Below the pieces are notes generated by a model. That model had not been told where the DNA came from, searched no databases, and was given only the letters and a program-made list of their open reading frames with translations. Source: Azospirillum sp. TSO22-1 (lineage in GTDB: Bacteria > Pseudomonadota > Alphaproteobacteria > Azospirillales > Azospirillaceae). Taken from it: DNA of 64,000 nt. Below, one piece after another: positions 35,301 through 43,461 of this stretch; position 1 is the stretch's first letter; every line of letters starts with the position of its first letter. Both the position numbers and the translations under genes were made by a program. The DNA is taken from the NCBI RefSeq assembly GCF_003116015.1, contig NZ_LGQZ01000011.1, positions 33,475-97,474 on the forward strand. The letters are read 5' to 3'.

Positions 35301-35407
35301 CTCTGGATAAAGCCGTAGACGGAATGGAAGAACTGCGACGAACCCGCCGTCGCCTCAAGCTGGCACGGCAACAGTCCCGTCTCGGATTTGTGTCTCCATG
35401 GCAGTAG
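32372..35407 (+). CDS. Hsp70/actin-like ATPase fused to McrB-type AAA+ GTPase
   Basis: The 1,011-residue protein joins two NTPases. Residues about 20-400 look like an Hsp70/actin-fold domain: IPEPEMVAEYF (141-151, compare NEPTAAALAYG in DnaK), phosphate-2-like VIDVGASTANMTLVV (170-184) and adenosine-motif-like LAGGTSLLPEF (about 341-351). The usual N-terminal phosphate-1 motif is not visible. After a variable acidic linker (about 590-690) comes an McrB-type AAA+ module: Walker A LAGPPGCGKSTLV (about 731-743), Walker B VLFDEFNLTRPE (about 793) and GTMNIDDSSRPPSPKVIDRCF (landmark, about 834) with the McrB asparagine. McrB GTPases drive McrC nucleases in type IV restriction. The next gene, overlapping by ten bases, is McrC-like. 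Confidence 0.85.
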   Translation: MSETETAFRFLLQNGTQPFRPSTCFIVADPKVMDRKIWSLELDRPKDAEWFFQIDDIKDWMLHSAEPVRKMYYDRRDPRTPFRELDRDEVFREYLRKILDKLPVEYRQRRKYALMPSIGDDKTRTRYRDALEAALPDVTIIPEPEMVAEYFRLLKRTLKLESGANNVILVIDVGASTANMTLVVSRRDQAIVDVDTTGAQRDQRIRALRGDSVDHAGRWVDKQLAQALGVLEPRADKDLESRDRVLRAIERAKVSASQTGKDAPVEISPGDASMVITQKMLRSVSKTLAGSLGQLFQRLCERLYNNHTNTDYARRISKARLSEREVNGPGDAYRLIDFILLAGGTSLLPEFEEAILSAFFPDRHRPKVLRVGTSFAIAAAAGGLAHRLHNYAPPRLRDSDEQGGAVVKPALESTLPYPLLIGIKQTAESEEQFTILDPNDPFIDDGGMRPIEGLPPLAAGSRPKMRLVPGGAAGVEARKGRNFKALEVLQSPGKMSVHWDPVRQRATVHSDQVRDTKSTLWIDAAPHRKREEAALNPFDGDLKPSTLAVDQAEDVVLDLGMSKIVALTADRGWVSAEELERVVKDGLDEEQLIPADNQPKEAPIIVEVGSQGLQDDRSEPWSDLETTDRPSISHGAVEEERAVDVEKGDQDGDVPDEESSVGPERPASTAPAGGPDPRQDRGSDWGTRIPDAQFSYALEKLRDSLKSAAPHQRFDDIIVVLLALAVRPIVLLAGPPGCGKSTLVRTIARILGMESGKTFHEVAVQAHWENDSPLFAEKGLLFRLLEDQSQSHIVLFDEFNLTRPEYYLSRMFYALDGGRGAMTPDTRIAPCRVLGTMNIDDSSRPPSPKVIDRCFLLELEQVDWDAESPVGLPDFGSIQPLSGLPVATVDGATTDPRINEVLQALHKAVFEHDLRHDLLPSRRALSDIRALLGLHHRLDLKGKDLLSRDDLVDRVLASRVLVKLSGAFDQVQPALDALDKAVDGMEELRRTRRRLKLARQQSRLGFVSPWQ

Positions 35408-36993
35408 TGGGCTCCATGATCGAAGCTGTACGCGTCATGGGCGAGGACGGCGAGTACGTTCAGTACGCGTGGAAGTCGACCTCGTGGTACGGTATCCGCG
35501 ACGATCGTCCGTACCTCGACATTCTAGTCAGGGGATACGGTGCTCAATCGGGGGATAAGACTACTAAGCTCGAAAAGCTCACCGACCCCGCGCCGGAGGG
35601 GGCAAGCTGGCAGCGCTGGAATTTTGAGCAGGAGATAGCACGCGATCGCCGCTTTGGCGAAATCTCGCTGTCCCTCAAAGTCCCCGAAGACGCCGTATTA
35701 CGATGCTACATCGTTCCGACGGCGTTGCTCAACTATCGTGACGTCATCGCCATGATCGAGGACATCGAGTCTGAACTCGGCGTGAACGCCACCTGGGACG
35801 TAATCGACCAGCGCCCTGATCGAGCGTGGAGCCGTAGAGGCAACAGCGGCGGACATATGGCTGTCCAGGAACTCGTCAAACACGTCAAAGACGAACTGCA
35901 ATTCGCGGATTCGATCCGTCGAGATCCCTTCTCCGAGTTAGGGCCCCGGTCGAGACGCGATATCCCGCTGCCGGAGAATGCGATCGTCTCCCATTGGGCA
36001 GCCAAGAGGCACGACATGCTCCGGCGGTCGGGCGACGAGGTCGCTGAGGAGCTGCAACTTTTGAAGGAGAGAGTCGGGAGGAACAATCCGGACGGTAGGT
36101 TGCCGGAGCTTCATAAATCTACTGAGCGGTTAGGCGGACTGTTGCGCGAGATCGCTGGGCTGAAGGGAATGCTGTCCCGTCTTTGCAGAGACGGCGAACT
36201 GCAAACCGGTATATATCTAGGTCCGATATTCCAGCGAGACCATCGTCTGCGTCATCTACTACGTGCGTTCGCACCCCGCCTTTCAGAAGCTATTTCGACG
36301 GTGGAGTCGGCCAGATCGCACTATCCTCCTATCTATCTGAATAGATTGTGGGAGCTTTGGGGGGCGGTCTGGCTCGCGAAGGAGTTCAGACGATGGGGCT
36401 TCGCCGGTTCCTGCTTCCTCAACCCGGTAAACAAATTGCATTCGTGTTCATGGAGATTGCAGCGGGACGATGTCGTTCTCGAGTTGGACTACGAAGCTCA
36501 CCCTACGTTCATAGACTACACCAATATTCCTCCCGTTCATCAGCGCGGAATGCCGGTGCTGGAATGGGCAGCCATGCATCAGAAATTCGACAAGGACCGA
36601 CCGTATTTCGGATCGGAGGAGAAATGTTCTCCGGACTATCTAATCAGGATCACGACGCCAGCGGGGCGGTTTCTAATGATCGGTGATGCATGTCTTGCCA
36701 GCCCGCAACATCATGCGGTGAAGAGGCCCCAAGATGCGAAGGCCCATACCGTAGAAAAATACAGGCGCACCGTCGGGTGGGTTACGCAAGGCGAGGTGAT
36801 CAGATGTCATCCGATGGGGGGCTTCGTCTTGTTTCCTCCACCCTCAGAGTCTTGGGCTTATCTCCACCATATCCAAGGAGTAGAGGATTGCACGCTCCTC
36901 TCTCCAAGCCCGCTTGGAGACAAGGCAGCGAGCGAAAGATTGGCCAACCTGCTGGTTGCGATTTCGCCCGACGTGGTGATGCGTCCGACGTGA
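35398..36993 (+). CDS. DUF2357/McrC-like nuclease subunit
   Basis: The 531-residue protein has an N-terminal beta-rich region like DUF2357 (about 1-150), a helical middle, and a C-terminal PD-(D/E)xK-type domain. Its candidate residues are the glutamate in LWELWGAVWLAKEF (about 320), LELDYE (about 360), the aspartate in CSPDYLIRI (about 412), and VEKYRRTVGW (about 450). The expected (D/E)xK core reads MIGDACLAS, without the usual lysine in place, so the active site may be modified. McrC proteins supply the nuclease to an McrB ring. The start overlaps the Hsp70-McrB stop, so the two are one operon. It converges on the next operon. Confidence 0.8.
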   Translation: MAVVGSMIEAVRVMGEDGEYVQYAWKSTSWYGIRDDRPYLDILVRGYGAQSGDKTTKLEKLTDPAPEGASWQRWNFEQEIARDRRFGEISLSLKVPEDAVLRCYIVPTALLNYRDVIAMIEDIESELGVNATWDVIDQRPDRAWSRRGNSGGHMAVQELVKHVKDELQFADSIRRDPFSELGPRSRRDIPLPENAIVSHWAAKRHDMLRRSGDEVAEELQLLKERVGRNNPDGRLPELHKSTERLGGLLREIAGLKGMLSRLCRDGELQTGIYLGPIFQRDHRLRHLLRAFAPRLSEAISTVESARSHYPPIYLNRLWELWGAVWLAKEFRRWGFAGSCFLNPVNKLHSCSWRLQRDDVVLELDYEAHPTFIDYTNIPPVHQRGMPVLEWAAMHQKFDKDRPYFGSEEKCSPDYLIRITTPAGRFLMIGDACLASPQHHAVKRPQDAKAHTVEKYRRTVGWVTQGEVIRCHPMGGFVLFPPPSESWAYLHHIQGVEDCTLLSPSPLGDKAASERLANLLVAISPDVVMRPT

Positions 36994-37104
36994 ATGCCGA
37001 GACGGCGCTGCCGTCGGTCCAACATGCAGCTCTCGACAGGCACCCACACGTATGTGGACGGCCTCGGTGTGGTTAGACCGGGGGGTGGGTACGGGACGCC
37101 GGGG

Positions 37105-38613
37105 CTACAAGATCTTGAGCATCATCCTGTCGACGAGGGCCTTGGCCGCGACCCGGTTCGCCGCGCACTCGTAGACGAGTTCGAACAGGTGCTCGTACAT
37201 GGCGCGCTTCTCCACCGGAAGCCGCGCCATCGGGCTCTCGGCTGGGCTCCGGTCCGCGAGCGTGTCCAACTCTCCGCGGAGTTCCTCGACCTTCGGCCGG
37301 AGCCTCGCCTCCGCCTCGGCGGCCAAGTCCTCCATGGCTGCGATCTTGGCCATGGGGGCGATGGAACGCTCCACCTCGGCCACCATGGCGTTGCGCGCCG
37401 CCTCGCCCAGCGTCCCCTGGGCGAGGATGGCCAGCTTCTCCCGGGCCACGGTCTCGTGGAACTCGAACTCGCGGAGCCACTTCCGCTTGGCCGACGACGT
37501 GCGGCACCGCTTGGCGATGTCGCGTCCGACGGGCGACAGATGGTTCCGCAGGTTGCGAAGGTGGACCGACTCCTCGTAGTTGTCGCGGCGCCCGTTGGGC
37601 AGGATCCGCGGGTCGAGGACATGGACCTCGCCCACCGTCCAGCTGTTGAACCGCGGTTCCGGGAACAGGTCCTCGGCAAGGTTATGGCCGCCGACCTGGA
37701 TGTCGCCGGACCTGAACCTCAGCCCCTTCACCAGCGCCGCGCTCGGGATGGCTCCCCGGTAGCCGTGGTGGAGCAGCCAGCCTACGGCGGCCACGCCGCC
37801 GTCCTGTCCCGGCAGCTCCTTGAACTCGACGTCGGTGAAGGCGTCGGGCTTCCCGTCGTCGGCCTCAAAGGCGTCGCGGTGGGGACGGACGAGCGGCTCG
37901 CCGCCGTTGACCCGGATCTCGATGGCCCCGGGGGCGGTGTGCCGCCGCAGGAACGCGTCTATCTTGGCCCCGAGTGTGAACTCGGGCGAGAACGGCACCG
38001 GGGACACCTGCGACAGGTACTCCGACACGGTGCCGGCGTCCAGGATGGCGTCGTTCCGATGCCGGATGATGCCGCCCATCTCGACCTCGAAGAAGCGGTC
38101 CGGATACCGCGCAGGGTCCGCGGCCTCGCCCAGGTCCACGATATCGGCGACGAACTGCGGCAGTCCGGCGGCGTACTCGGCCGACCGGAGCAGTGACTTG
38201 AGTTTGGCGCAGTCCCACCGGATCTCCCGCACCGGCTCGCCTGCGGCGGCCCGCGAGCGGAACGTCAGCTCCCGGCAGTAGGCAAGCCCGGCTAGGCGGC
38301 CCACGCCCCGGAAGCCGCGCGCGCCGGTGCCGCGCTTGGGGCTAGCGCCGATGGCCGTCATGCGGGCCGCGAACGTGTCCGCGGGAACACCGGCCCCCGT
38401 GTCCCTGATCCTGACGGTGCGCGCGCCCGGGTCGATGGTGACCGCGACCTGGGGCTCCGCCGGGTCAGGCGGCAGTCCCGCCTCCACAGAGGCCGCCAGG
38501 GCGTCGGCGGCGTTCTGGACGTACTCCCGGTAGACGGTGAGCGGGTCCACGTACATCGCGGAACTGAGGAGCTCCAAGATGTCCTTGCCGACCACGACGT
38601 CGGTGCCGTTCAT
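37105..38613 (-). CDS. GHKL ATPase, Hsp90/MORC-like (second copy)
   Basis: The 502-residue protein has an Hsp90/MutL-type ATP-binding domain: N-box VYREYVQNAADAL (about 28-40), G1 motif IRDTGAGVP (about 70), and lid GARGFRGVGRLAGLAYC (about 95-110). A transducer-like middle follows (HHRNDAI..., HVLDPRILPNGRRDNYE), then a charged C-terminal helix-rich tail. It is a diverged paralogue of the 516-residue protein two genes upstream. Bacterial relatives of MORC/MutL ATPases occur in restriction and conflict operons, where ATP-driven dimer clamping on DNA is the proposed role. Its start overlaps the radical SAM stop by four bases. Confidence 0.82.
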   Translation of the reverse strand: MNGTDVVVGKDILELLSSAMYVDPLTVYREYVQNAADALAASVEAGLPPDPAEPQVAVTIDPGARTVRIRDTGAGVPADTFAARMTAIGASPKRGTGARGFRGVGRLAGLAYCRELTFRSRAAAGEPVREIRWDCAKLKSLLRSAEYAAGLPQFVADIVDLGEAADPARYPDRFFEVEMGGIIRHRNDAILDAGTVSEYLSQVSPVPFSPEFTLGAKIDAFLRRHTAPGAIEIRVNGGEPLVRPHRDAFEADDGKPDAFTDVEFKELPGQDGGVAAVGWLLHHGYRGAIPSAALVKGLRFRSGDIQVGGHNLAEDLFPEPRFNSWTVGEVHVLDPRILPNGRRDNYEESVHLRNLRNHLSPVGRDIAKRCRTSSAKRKWLREFEFHETVAREKLAILAQGTLGEAARNAMVAEVERSIAPMAKIAAMEDLAAEAEARLRPKVEELRGELDTLADRSPAESPMARLPVEKRAMYEHLFELVYECAANRVAAKALVDRMMLKIL

Positions 38614-40208
38614 GCTGCGGCCATCTCCAGGTCGTCGTCGAGCCCGGCGTCCTCGACCATCTCTTCCGCCGGCACGGGCGGCGCGGCCTTGGCCTGCCTG
38701 AGTTCCCTCGACTTGCGGTCGCAATCCTCCTTGCTCATCGGCACGTAGTAGGGAAGGATCCGGCGCAGGGCCGGGTTAGCGGTCATGGCGCCCAGCCCGG
38801 CAATGCCGCTCGGCGGGCAGGAGGAGAGCAGGCCCAGCAGCTCGGCCCGGTCCTCCGGCGTCAGGCGGCGCGCCTCGGCCGCGAACTCGTCGCGCACCGC
38901 CTGGCCGCCACCCGACTCGAACCAGTCCCTGAAGAAGATGTAGTCGTGCGGCATGAACAGGATCTCTTCGAACTCCGCGGCCGTGGACCCGAAGGCCCTG
39001 GCGAAGAACTCCGGGTTGCCGCTCACGATGCCGTGGGTGGCCTGTAGGATGGTCTGCACTGAGCGGAGCTGGTAGCGCGTCCACCTCTCGCCCACGTGAT
39101 TGCGGTCGGTCCGGTCGACGGGCTGGTAGCGCATCGGGAACGACCAAATGCGTATGCCGAGCTCCTCGTTGAGCCGCACGTTCAGGTGCATGCGCGCGAA
39201 CAGGTCGGCCGGGCTGTCGTGGAAATTGAACAGCATGTAGTTGGAGAGGTCCTTCATGCCGAACTCGTGCGCGATGCGGACCGATTTTTCGTACGGCTTC
39301 CGCAGGCCCATGTGGTCGAAGGCGATCCGCAACGGGGACAGGCAGATGGTCGACAGCTCCTTGAGATACATCGGGTCGCCGGCGAGGATGCGGGCGTCGA
39401 CCCCCTGGTTGAAGTCCACCCGCCGGAGCGACCCGACGCGCTCATGCTCGCGCTTGAGCTTCTCGCCCGGGGTGAAGCCCAGGTCGCGGATCTCCGCGAT
39501 GATGTCCCGAAAGCGGGCCGACGCGGTGATGTTGTTGTCCATCAGGACCAAGTCACGTTTCGGCCCGTAGATCTTGTCCACGGCGGACACCAGAGACGTG
39601 AGGGACGTGGCGTCCCGTTGCGGCCCCTCGAGGACAGGCACGCCGCAGAAGTGGCATTTCCGGATGCAGCCGCGGCTCGCGTAGCCGAAATAGGCGTCCC
39701 GGACAGGGTAGCGGTACTTCACCTGCTCCAAGATGCCGTAGTCCGGCACGAGGTCCTCGATCGGCGTGCCGGCCCGGTCGTCGGAGTAGAGCTCCTCCGC
39801 GAAGTCGTCCAACTGCAGCGAGACGGCCGGGGCCTTGTCGAGGAGGCCCTTGATGAAGCGGATGCCGTGCCAGCGCCGCTCCGACTTGAAGCGGTCGTGC
39901 GCGAGGGAGGCCGCGATGCCGCCGACGAAAACCTTTTCCCGCTGGCCGTTGGCCGCCTTGACCGCGAAGTCGATGGCGTGGGCGGTCCGGTCGAACTCGA
40001 ACGAGAACAGGGTGGCCACATAGACGCGGTCCCAGCCCATCGAGAGGACTGACTTGTCCTCCCCCTTGATGAAGCGGACGTTGTCGTTCTTGCCGCGCGG
40101 CCCATGGTACTGGGCGATCTTCATCAGCCCGAGCGGGGGATACTTGTTCCGGTAGCCCGGCTCGATGAGAAGAATGTTGCGTCCCGTCACCACCGCCCCC
40201 GTGTCCAC
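38610..40208 (-). CDS. Radical SAM protein with B12-binding-like N-domain
   Basis: The 532-residue protein begins with a Rossmann-like region (NILLIEPGYRNKYPPLGLMKIAQYH, landmark at 11-35; then VFVGGIAASLAHDRF), like cobalamin-binding domains but without an obvious D-x-H-x-x-G motif. The radical SAM core carries the 4Fe-4S cysteines C181, C185 and C188 (GCIRKCHFCG), then VDFNQGVDARIL and MLFNFHDSPADLF. A cobalamin-independent or methylthiolase-like reaction is possible; the substrate is unknown. It is encoded between two GHKL ATPase genes and overlaps the second by ATGA. A nucleic-acid or protein modification linked to self/non-self marking is an inference. Confidence 0.82.
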   Translation of the reverse strand: MDTGAVVTGRNILLIEPGYRNKYPPLGLMKIAQYHGPRGKNDNVRFIKGEDKSVLSMGWDRVYVATLFSFEFDRTAHAIDFAVKAANGQREKVFVGGIAASLAHDRFKSERRWHGIRFIKGLLDKAPAVSLQLDDFAEELYSDDRAGTPIEDLVPDYGILEQVKYRYPVRDAYFGYASRGCIRKCHFCGVPVLEGPQRDATSLTSLVSAVDKIYGPKRDLVLMDNNITASARFRDIIAEIRDLGFTPGEKLKREHERVGSLRRVDFNQGVDARILAGDPMYLKELSTICLSPLRIAFDHMGLRKPYEKSVRIAHEFGMKDLSNYMLFNFHDSPADLFARMHLNVRLNEELGIRIWSFPMRYQPVDRTDRNHVGERWTRYQLRSVQTILQATHGIVSGNPEFFARAFGSTAAEFEEILFMPHDYIFFRDWFESGGGQAVRDEFAAEARRLTPEDRAELLGLLSSCPPSGIAGLGAMTANPALRRILPYYVPMSKEDCDRKSRELRQAKAAPPVPAEEMVEDAGLDDDLEMAAA

Positions 40209-40241
40209 GCCGCGGATCTGTCGCCAGTGTCCATCGGCCCG

Positions 40242-41792
40242 TCAACCCTTCCTGGCCCGCTTGGCCTTGAGCTTCCTGTTCACTTCCTGCGCGGCCTTTG
40301 TCGCCAAGTCACCGCCGCAGACCTTGTGCACGACGTCCATGACCAGCCTCAAGATTTTTCGCTCGTCGCGGTTCAGGGAGCTCTCGTCGATCAGCGACCG
40401 GGGCCCCTCCATCAGCTTCGCGCGGCGGGCGGCGCCCTCCTCCTTCTTGCGGCGCAGGGACTCGGCCTCCTCCGCCGTCCGCTCGGCCGTCATGGCCTTG
40501 TCGATCCGCTCCTCCTGCTCGCGGAGCCTGTCGATGGCCTGGGCGCGGAGGGCGTCGGTGGCGAACCCTTGGGCGGCCTCCCTGTCCACGGCTTCGAACA
40601 CCATGTCGGCATCCCGCTCCACCAGGTCGGCCCCCCGCCGGCGCTCGTCCACGTTCTGGTAAACGCGCTTCACAAGCGGGCGTGCCCAGTCGATGAGCGT
40701 CCTCTCCGCCTCGCGCCACGCCTCGTTGTCCTCGAAGAAGTCGCGGCGCGAATTCGGGATGATGTCGGTGTCCAGGATGTGGACTTCCCCCGAATAGTAC
40801 CCGTTCATCCGGAAGTAGGACTTCTGCACCTTCTCGAAGACGCGCGAGAACGTCCTGTGGTCGCCGATCAGGATGTTGTTCGACCGGAGCCGGATGCCGC
40901 GCACGTCTTCGGACGTGATCACGCCCTTGAGGTCGCGCGCCGTGGACAGCCAAGCGATCCAGCGTGGGGGATCGGACGGGTCGACGCAGGTTTCGATGCC
41001 CACGATGTCGACCCGGTTGCCGATTTTGTTCCCGGCCTCATGGTAGGTCTTGTAGGGCTTCCTGACCGCCTCCTCCCGGCCGTTGGCGAGGAGGGTGAGG
41101 TTGATGGTCCGCCGAGCGCCGTGCTCCTCCAGGAAAGGGTTGATCTTCGAGTGGCCGTAGACGAACGACTGCATGTTGAACTCGACGGGAGCCACTTGGC
41201 GCAGGTAGGCGCGGACCTCCTCGACGTCCAGGAAGAGGCATGCCCGGGGGTTCACGCCGACCAGCTTGACCTCGAAGAACGGCATGCCGGGCTTGCGGTC
41301 GACAAGGCGGTGCGTGGTCATCCGGCCCAGCAGTGCGGCCGCGGTCTCGTTCTCGGCTGTGCGCGACGTGGCCGAGATGCTCCTCCGGATGCCCGCGGCA
41401 TCGAACACCAGCTCCGTGGCCTGCGCCTCGTCCTTGTAGGCGGTGGAGAAGACGAGCTTTTCGCAGTAGGCCAAGCCGGCCAGGCGACCGATGCCGCGGA
41501 ATCCGGCGTCGTCGCCGACCCTCTTCTTCGAGGCCCCGATGCTCAGCAGCGTCGTCCGCGCCTCGGCGGCCGGGATGCCGAGGCCGTTGTCCCGGATCGC
41601 CACCTCCCGCTTCTCGGTGTCGATGCTGACCACCACCTCCCCGAAGTTGGGCTTCAGGATCTCGGCGCGTTCGGCCCGTCGGATGGCGTCGTAGGAGTTC
41701 TGAACGTACTCTCGGAGCGCGTCGAGCCCGTCCGGGTACATGCCTGTCGTGAGGACGTCCAGGATGCGAGAGCCAATGACGATGTCGTCCAT
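40242..41792 (-). CDS. GHKL ATPase, Hsp90/MORC-like (first copy)
   Basis: The 516-residue protein has N-box LREYVQNSYDAIRR (E28, N32, D35), G1 IRDNGLGIP (about 67-75), and G2/lid GFRGIGRLAGLAYCEK (about 97-112). A middle domain follows (GYYSGEVHILDTDIIPNSRRDFFEDNEAW, landmark near 350), then a long coiled coil rich in Arg/Glu/Ala (about 430-480) and a basic tail. The GEVHxLDxxIxPNxRRD segment is shared with its paralogue. The composition suggests a nucleotide-gated dimer that embraces DNA, as in MutL, Hsp90 and MORC proteins. It starts seven bases after the HerA-like gene. Confidence 0.85.
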   Translation of the reverse strand: MDDIVIGSRILDVLTTGMYPDGLDALREYVQNSYDAIRRAERAEILKPNFGEVVVSIDTEKREVAIRDNGLGIPAAEARTTLLSIGASKKRVGDDAGFRGIGRLAGLAYCEKLVFSTAYKDEAQATELVFDAAGIRRSISATSRTAENETAAALLGRMTTHRLVDRKPGMPFFEVKLVGVNPRACLFLDVEEVRAYLRQVAPVEFNMQSFVYGHSKINPFLEEHGARRTINLTLLANGREEAVRKPYKTYHEAGNKIGNRVDIVGIETCVDPSDPPRWIAWLSTARDLKGVITSEDVRGIRLRSNNILIGDHRTFSRVFEKVQKSYFRMNGYYSGEVHILDTDIIPNSRRDFFEDNEAWREAERTLIDWARPLVKRVYQNVDERRRGADLVERDADMVFEAVDREAAQGFATDALRAQAIDRLREQEERIDKAMTAERTAEEAESLRRKKEEGAARRAKLMEGPRSLIDESSLNRDERKILRLVMDVVHKVCGGDLATKAAQEVNRKLKAKRARKG

Positions 41793-41799
41793 GGCGCCC

Positions 41800-43461
41800 T
41801 CACTTCCCGCCCTTGGGCTGCGCGTAGGCCGGGCGCGGGAAGTTCACCTTCACAGTGGCCGACGTGAAGACGGGATGCTGGATCATCAGGGTGCCTTGCG
41901 GCAGGCGGGTGAGGGACGCCTGCTGGGTCTGGTTGAGCATCCGATATTCCGACGCCTTCTTGATCTCCACGGCGGACGTCCGGCCAAACACATTGGTCGC
42001 GCAGTTGCCGATGACACGGTCATGCACGCCGGAACGGAACTGCTCCGCACCGAACAGGACGATGCCGAGCGAGCGGCCGCGCTCGGTGATCTCCAGCAGG
42101 GTGTCGGTCAGGGAGCCGCCGCCCTGCTTGGGGGCGTATTTGTTCAGCTCGTCGGCGAAGATAACGACCCGGCCGATGTCGTGCTGGTCGTCCTGCTGCT
42201 CCTCGGAGCCGCCCAGCTTGGCCGCGATGATCTGCTCCAGGATATCGCCCACGACCAGGGTCTGGAGGTAGTCGGGCAGCGGCTCGATGTCGATGACCAC
42301 GACCTTGCCCGGCCCCAGGTGCTTGAGGACCTCGGCGGTCGGGCACTGGCGGCGCTCCTTCGGGCGGCTGCCCGCCACTTCAGTGAAGATGTCGTTCTTC
42401 GTGCGCGTCCTGAGCAGGCGGTAGAACTTCCGCCAGGACTGCACCGTGATGGCCCCGGGTTTTGGGCCGCTCCCCTTGGCCGCGGCCTTCGTCTTCTCCG
42501 ACAGCAGCTCCCGCAGGGTGCTCCAGTTCCCCACATCCTTGTCCTCGGCGACCTCGGCCGCACAGTCCTCCATCGTCCGGGTGCCGTCGTCGATGTCGGT
42601 CAGCAGGAGGGACAGCTTCTGCTTCCCGTAGGCGACCGGGTAGATGTAGTGGTGGCAGGTGCCGGCCGCGAGCTGCCGCTTGTGGACGTCGCGCGGCACC
42701 TTGGAGGCGTTGTAGGCCAGGGACTCGCTGTCGGCGTAAGGGTAGAAGTAGGAGACGTTCCCGAATGGCTTGGGCTCCAGCCCGCACTTGCGCCAGTTCG
42801 CCTGGTCGGCCTCGGACAGGTCCTCGGGCTTGGCCGGCTCGTCCAGGGAAAGGAGATCGAACCCCTTGACGTTGAAGATGACGAGGGAGACGTCGTCCGG
42901 GCGGCGCTGCTGCAGGGCGCTGCACAGGAACATGGCGTAGCTGGTCTTGGTCGCCAGGCCGGAGATGCCGGCGATGTTGAGGTGGGCGCCTTCCGGCCCG
43001 ATCAGGTAGTTGCCCTCGAAATCGACGACGACCTCCTGGCCGTTCGACATCCGGAACCAGCCCGCCGGCACCGGATGCCGCAGGCTGAGCAGCCCCAATG
43101 CCTTGCGGATGCCGTCGGAGTCGGCCCATTCGACCGGGGCGCCGTTGCGGATCGGCATCTCCAGGTCCTGGTCGTTGTACAGGATCTCGGCGTCGGCCAC
43201 CGTGGTGCCGATCCGCTCGTTGCGCGGCTCCGCCGCCACGTCGCCGAAGTCGGACGACACCCAGTCGGAAAGGTATCCGGCGCTGTCGGTGAGGTACCGA
43301 AGCTCGGTGATGATGGCGTAGGTGTGGCTTCCCTTGATGTGCCGGATCATGACGACGTCAAAAGGCTTCAGCACCATGTCCTTTTCGACCCAGAACTGGA
43401 CACTATTCGTGGTCGATGGGTTCTTCTCGGTCGCGACGACCCGGCCGATAATCTCAGGCAT
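41800..43461 (-). CDS. HerA-like DNA translocase ATPase
   Basis: The 553-residue protein begins with a HAS-barrel-like beta domain (EIIGRVVATEKNPSTTNSVQFWV as landmark, 3-25). A FtsK/HerA-type ATPase follows, with Walker A AGISGLATKTSY (164-175) and Walker B VVIFADELNKYAP (432-444). ERGRSLGIVLFGAEQ (460-474) and a C-terminal strand typical of HerA complete it. The P-loop is unusual (GLATKTS in place of GxxGxGKT/S) but keeps lysine and threonine/serine. HerA hexamers pump DNA and form a complex with the NurA nuclease, encoded directly upstream with a one-base overlap. A large insertion lies between the Walker motifs. Confidence 0.88.
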   Translation of the reverse strand: MPEIIGRVVATEKNPSTTNSVQFWVEKDMVLKPFDVVMIRHIKGSHTYAIITELRYLTDSAGYLSDWVSSDFGDVAAEPRNERIGTTVADAEILYNDQDLEMPIRNGAPVEWADSDGIRKALGLLSLRHPVPAGWFRMSNGQEVVVDFEGNYLIGPEGAHLNIAGISGLATKTSYAMFLCSALQQRRPDDVSLVIFNVKGFDLLSLDEPAKPEDLSEADQANWRKCGLEPKPFGNVSYFYPYADSESLAYNASKVPRDVHKRQLAAGTCHHYIYPVAYGKQKLSLLLTDIDDGTRTMEDCAAEVAEDKDVGNWSTLRELLSEKTKAAAKGSGPKPGAITVQSWRKFYRLLRTRTKNDIFTEVAGSRPKERRQCPTAEVLKHLGPGKVVVIDIEPLPDYLQTLVVGDILEQIIAAKLGGSEEQQDDQHDIGRVVIFADELNKYAPKQGGGSLTDTLLEITERGRSLGIVLFGAEQFRSGVHDRVIGNCATNVFGRTSAVEIKKASEYRMLNQTQQASLTRLPQGTLMIQHPVFTSATVKVNFPRPAYAQPKGGK

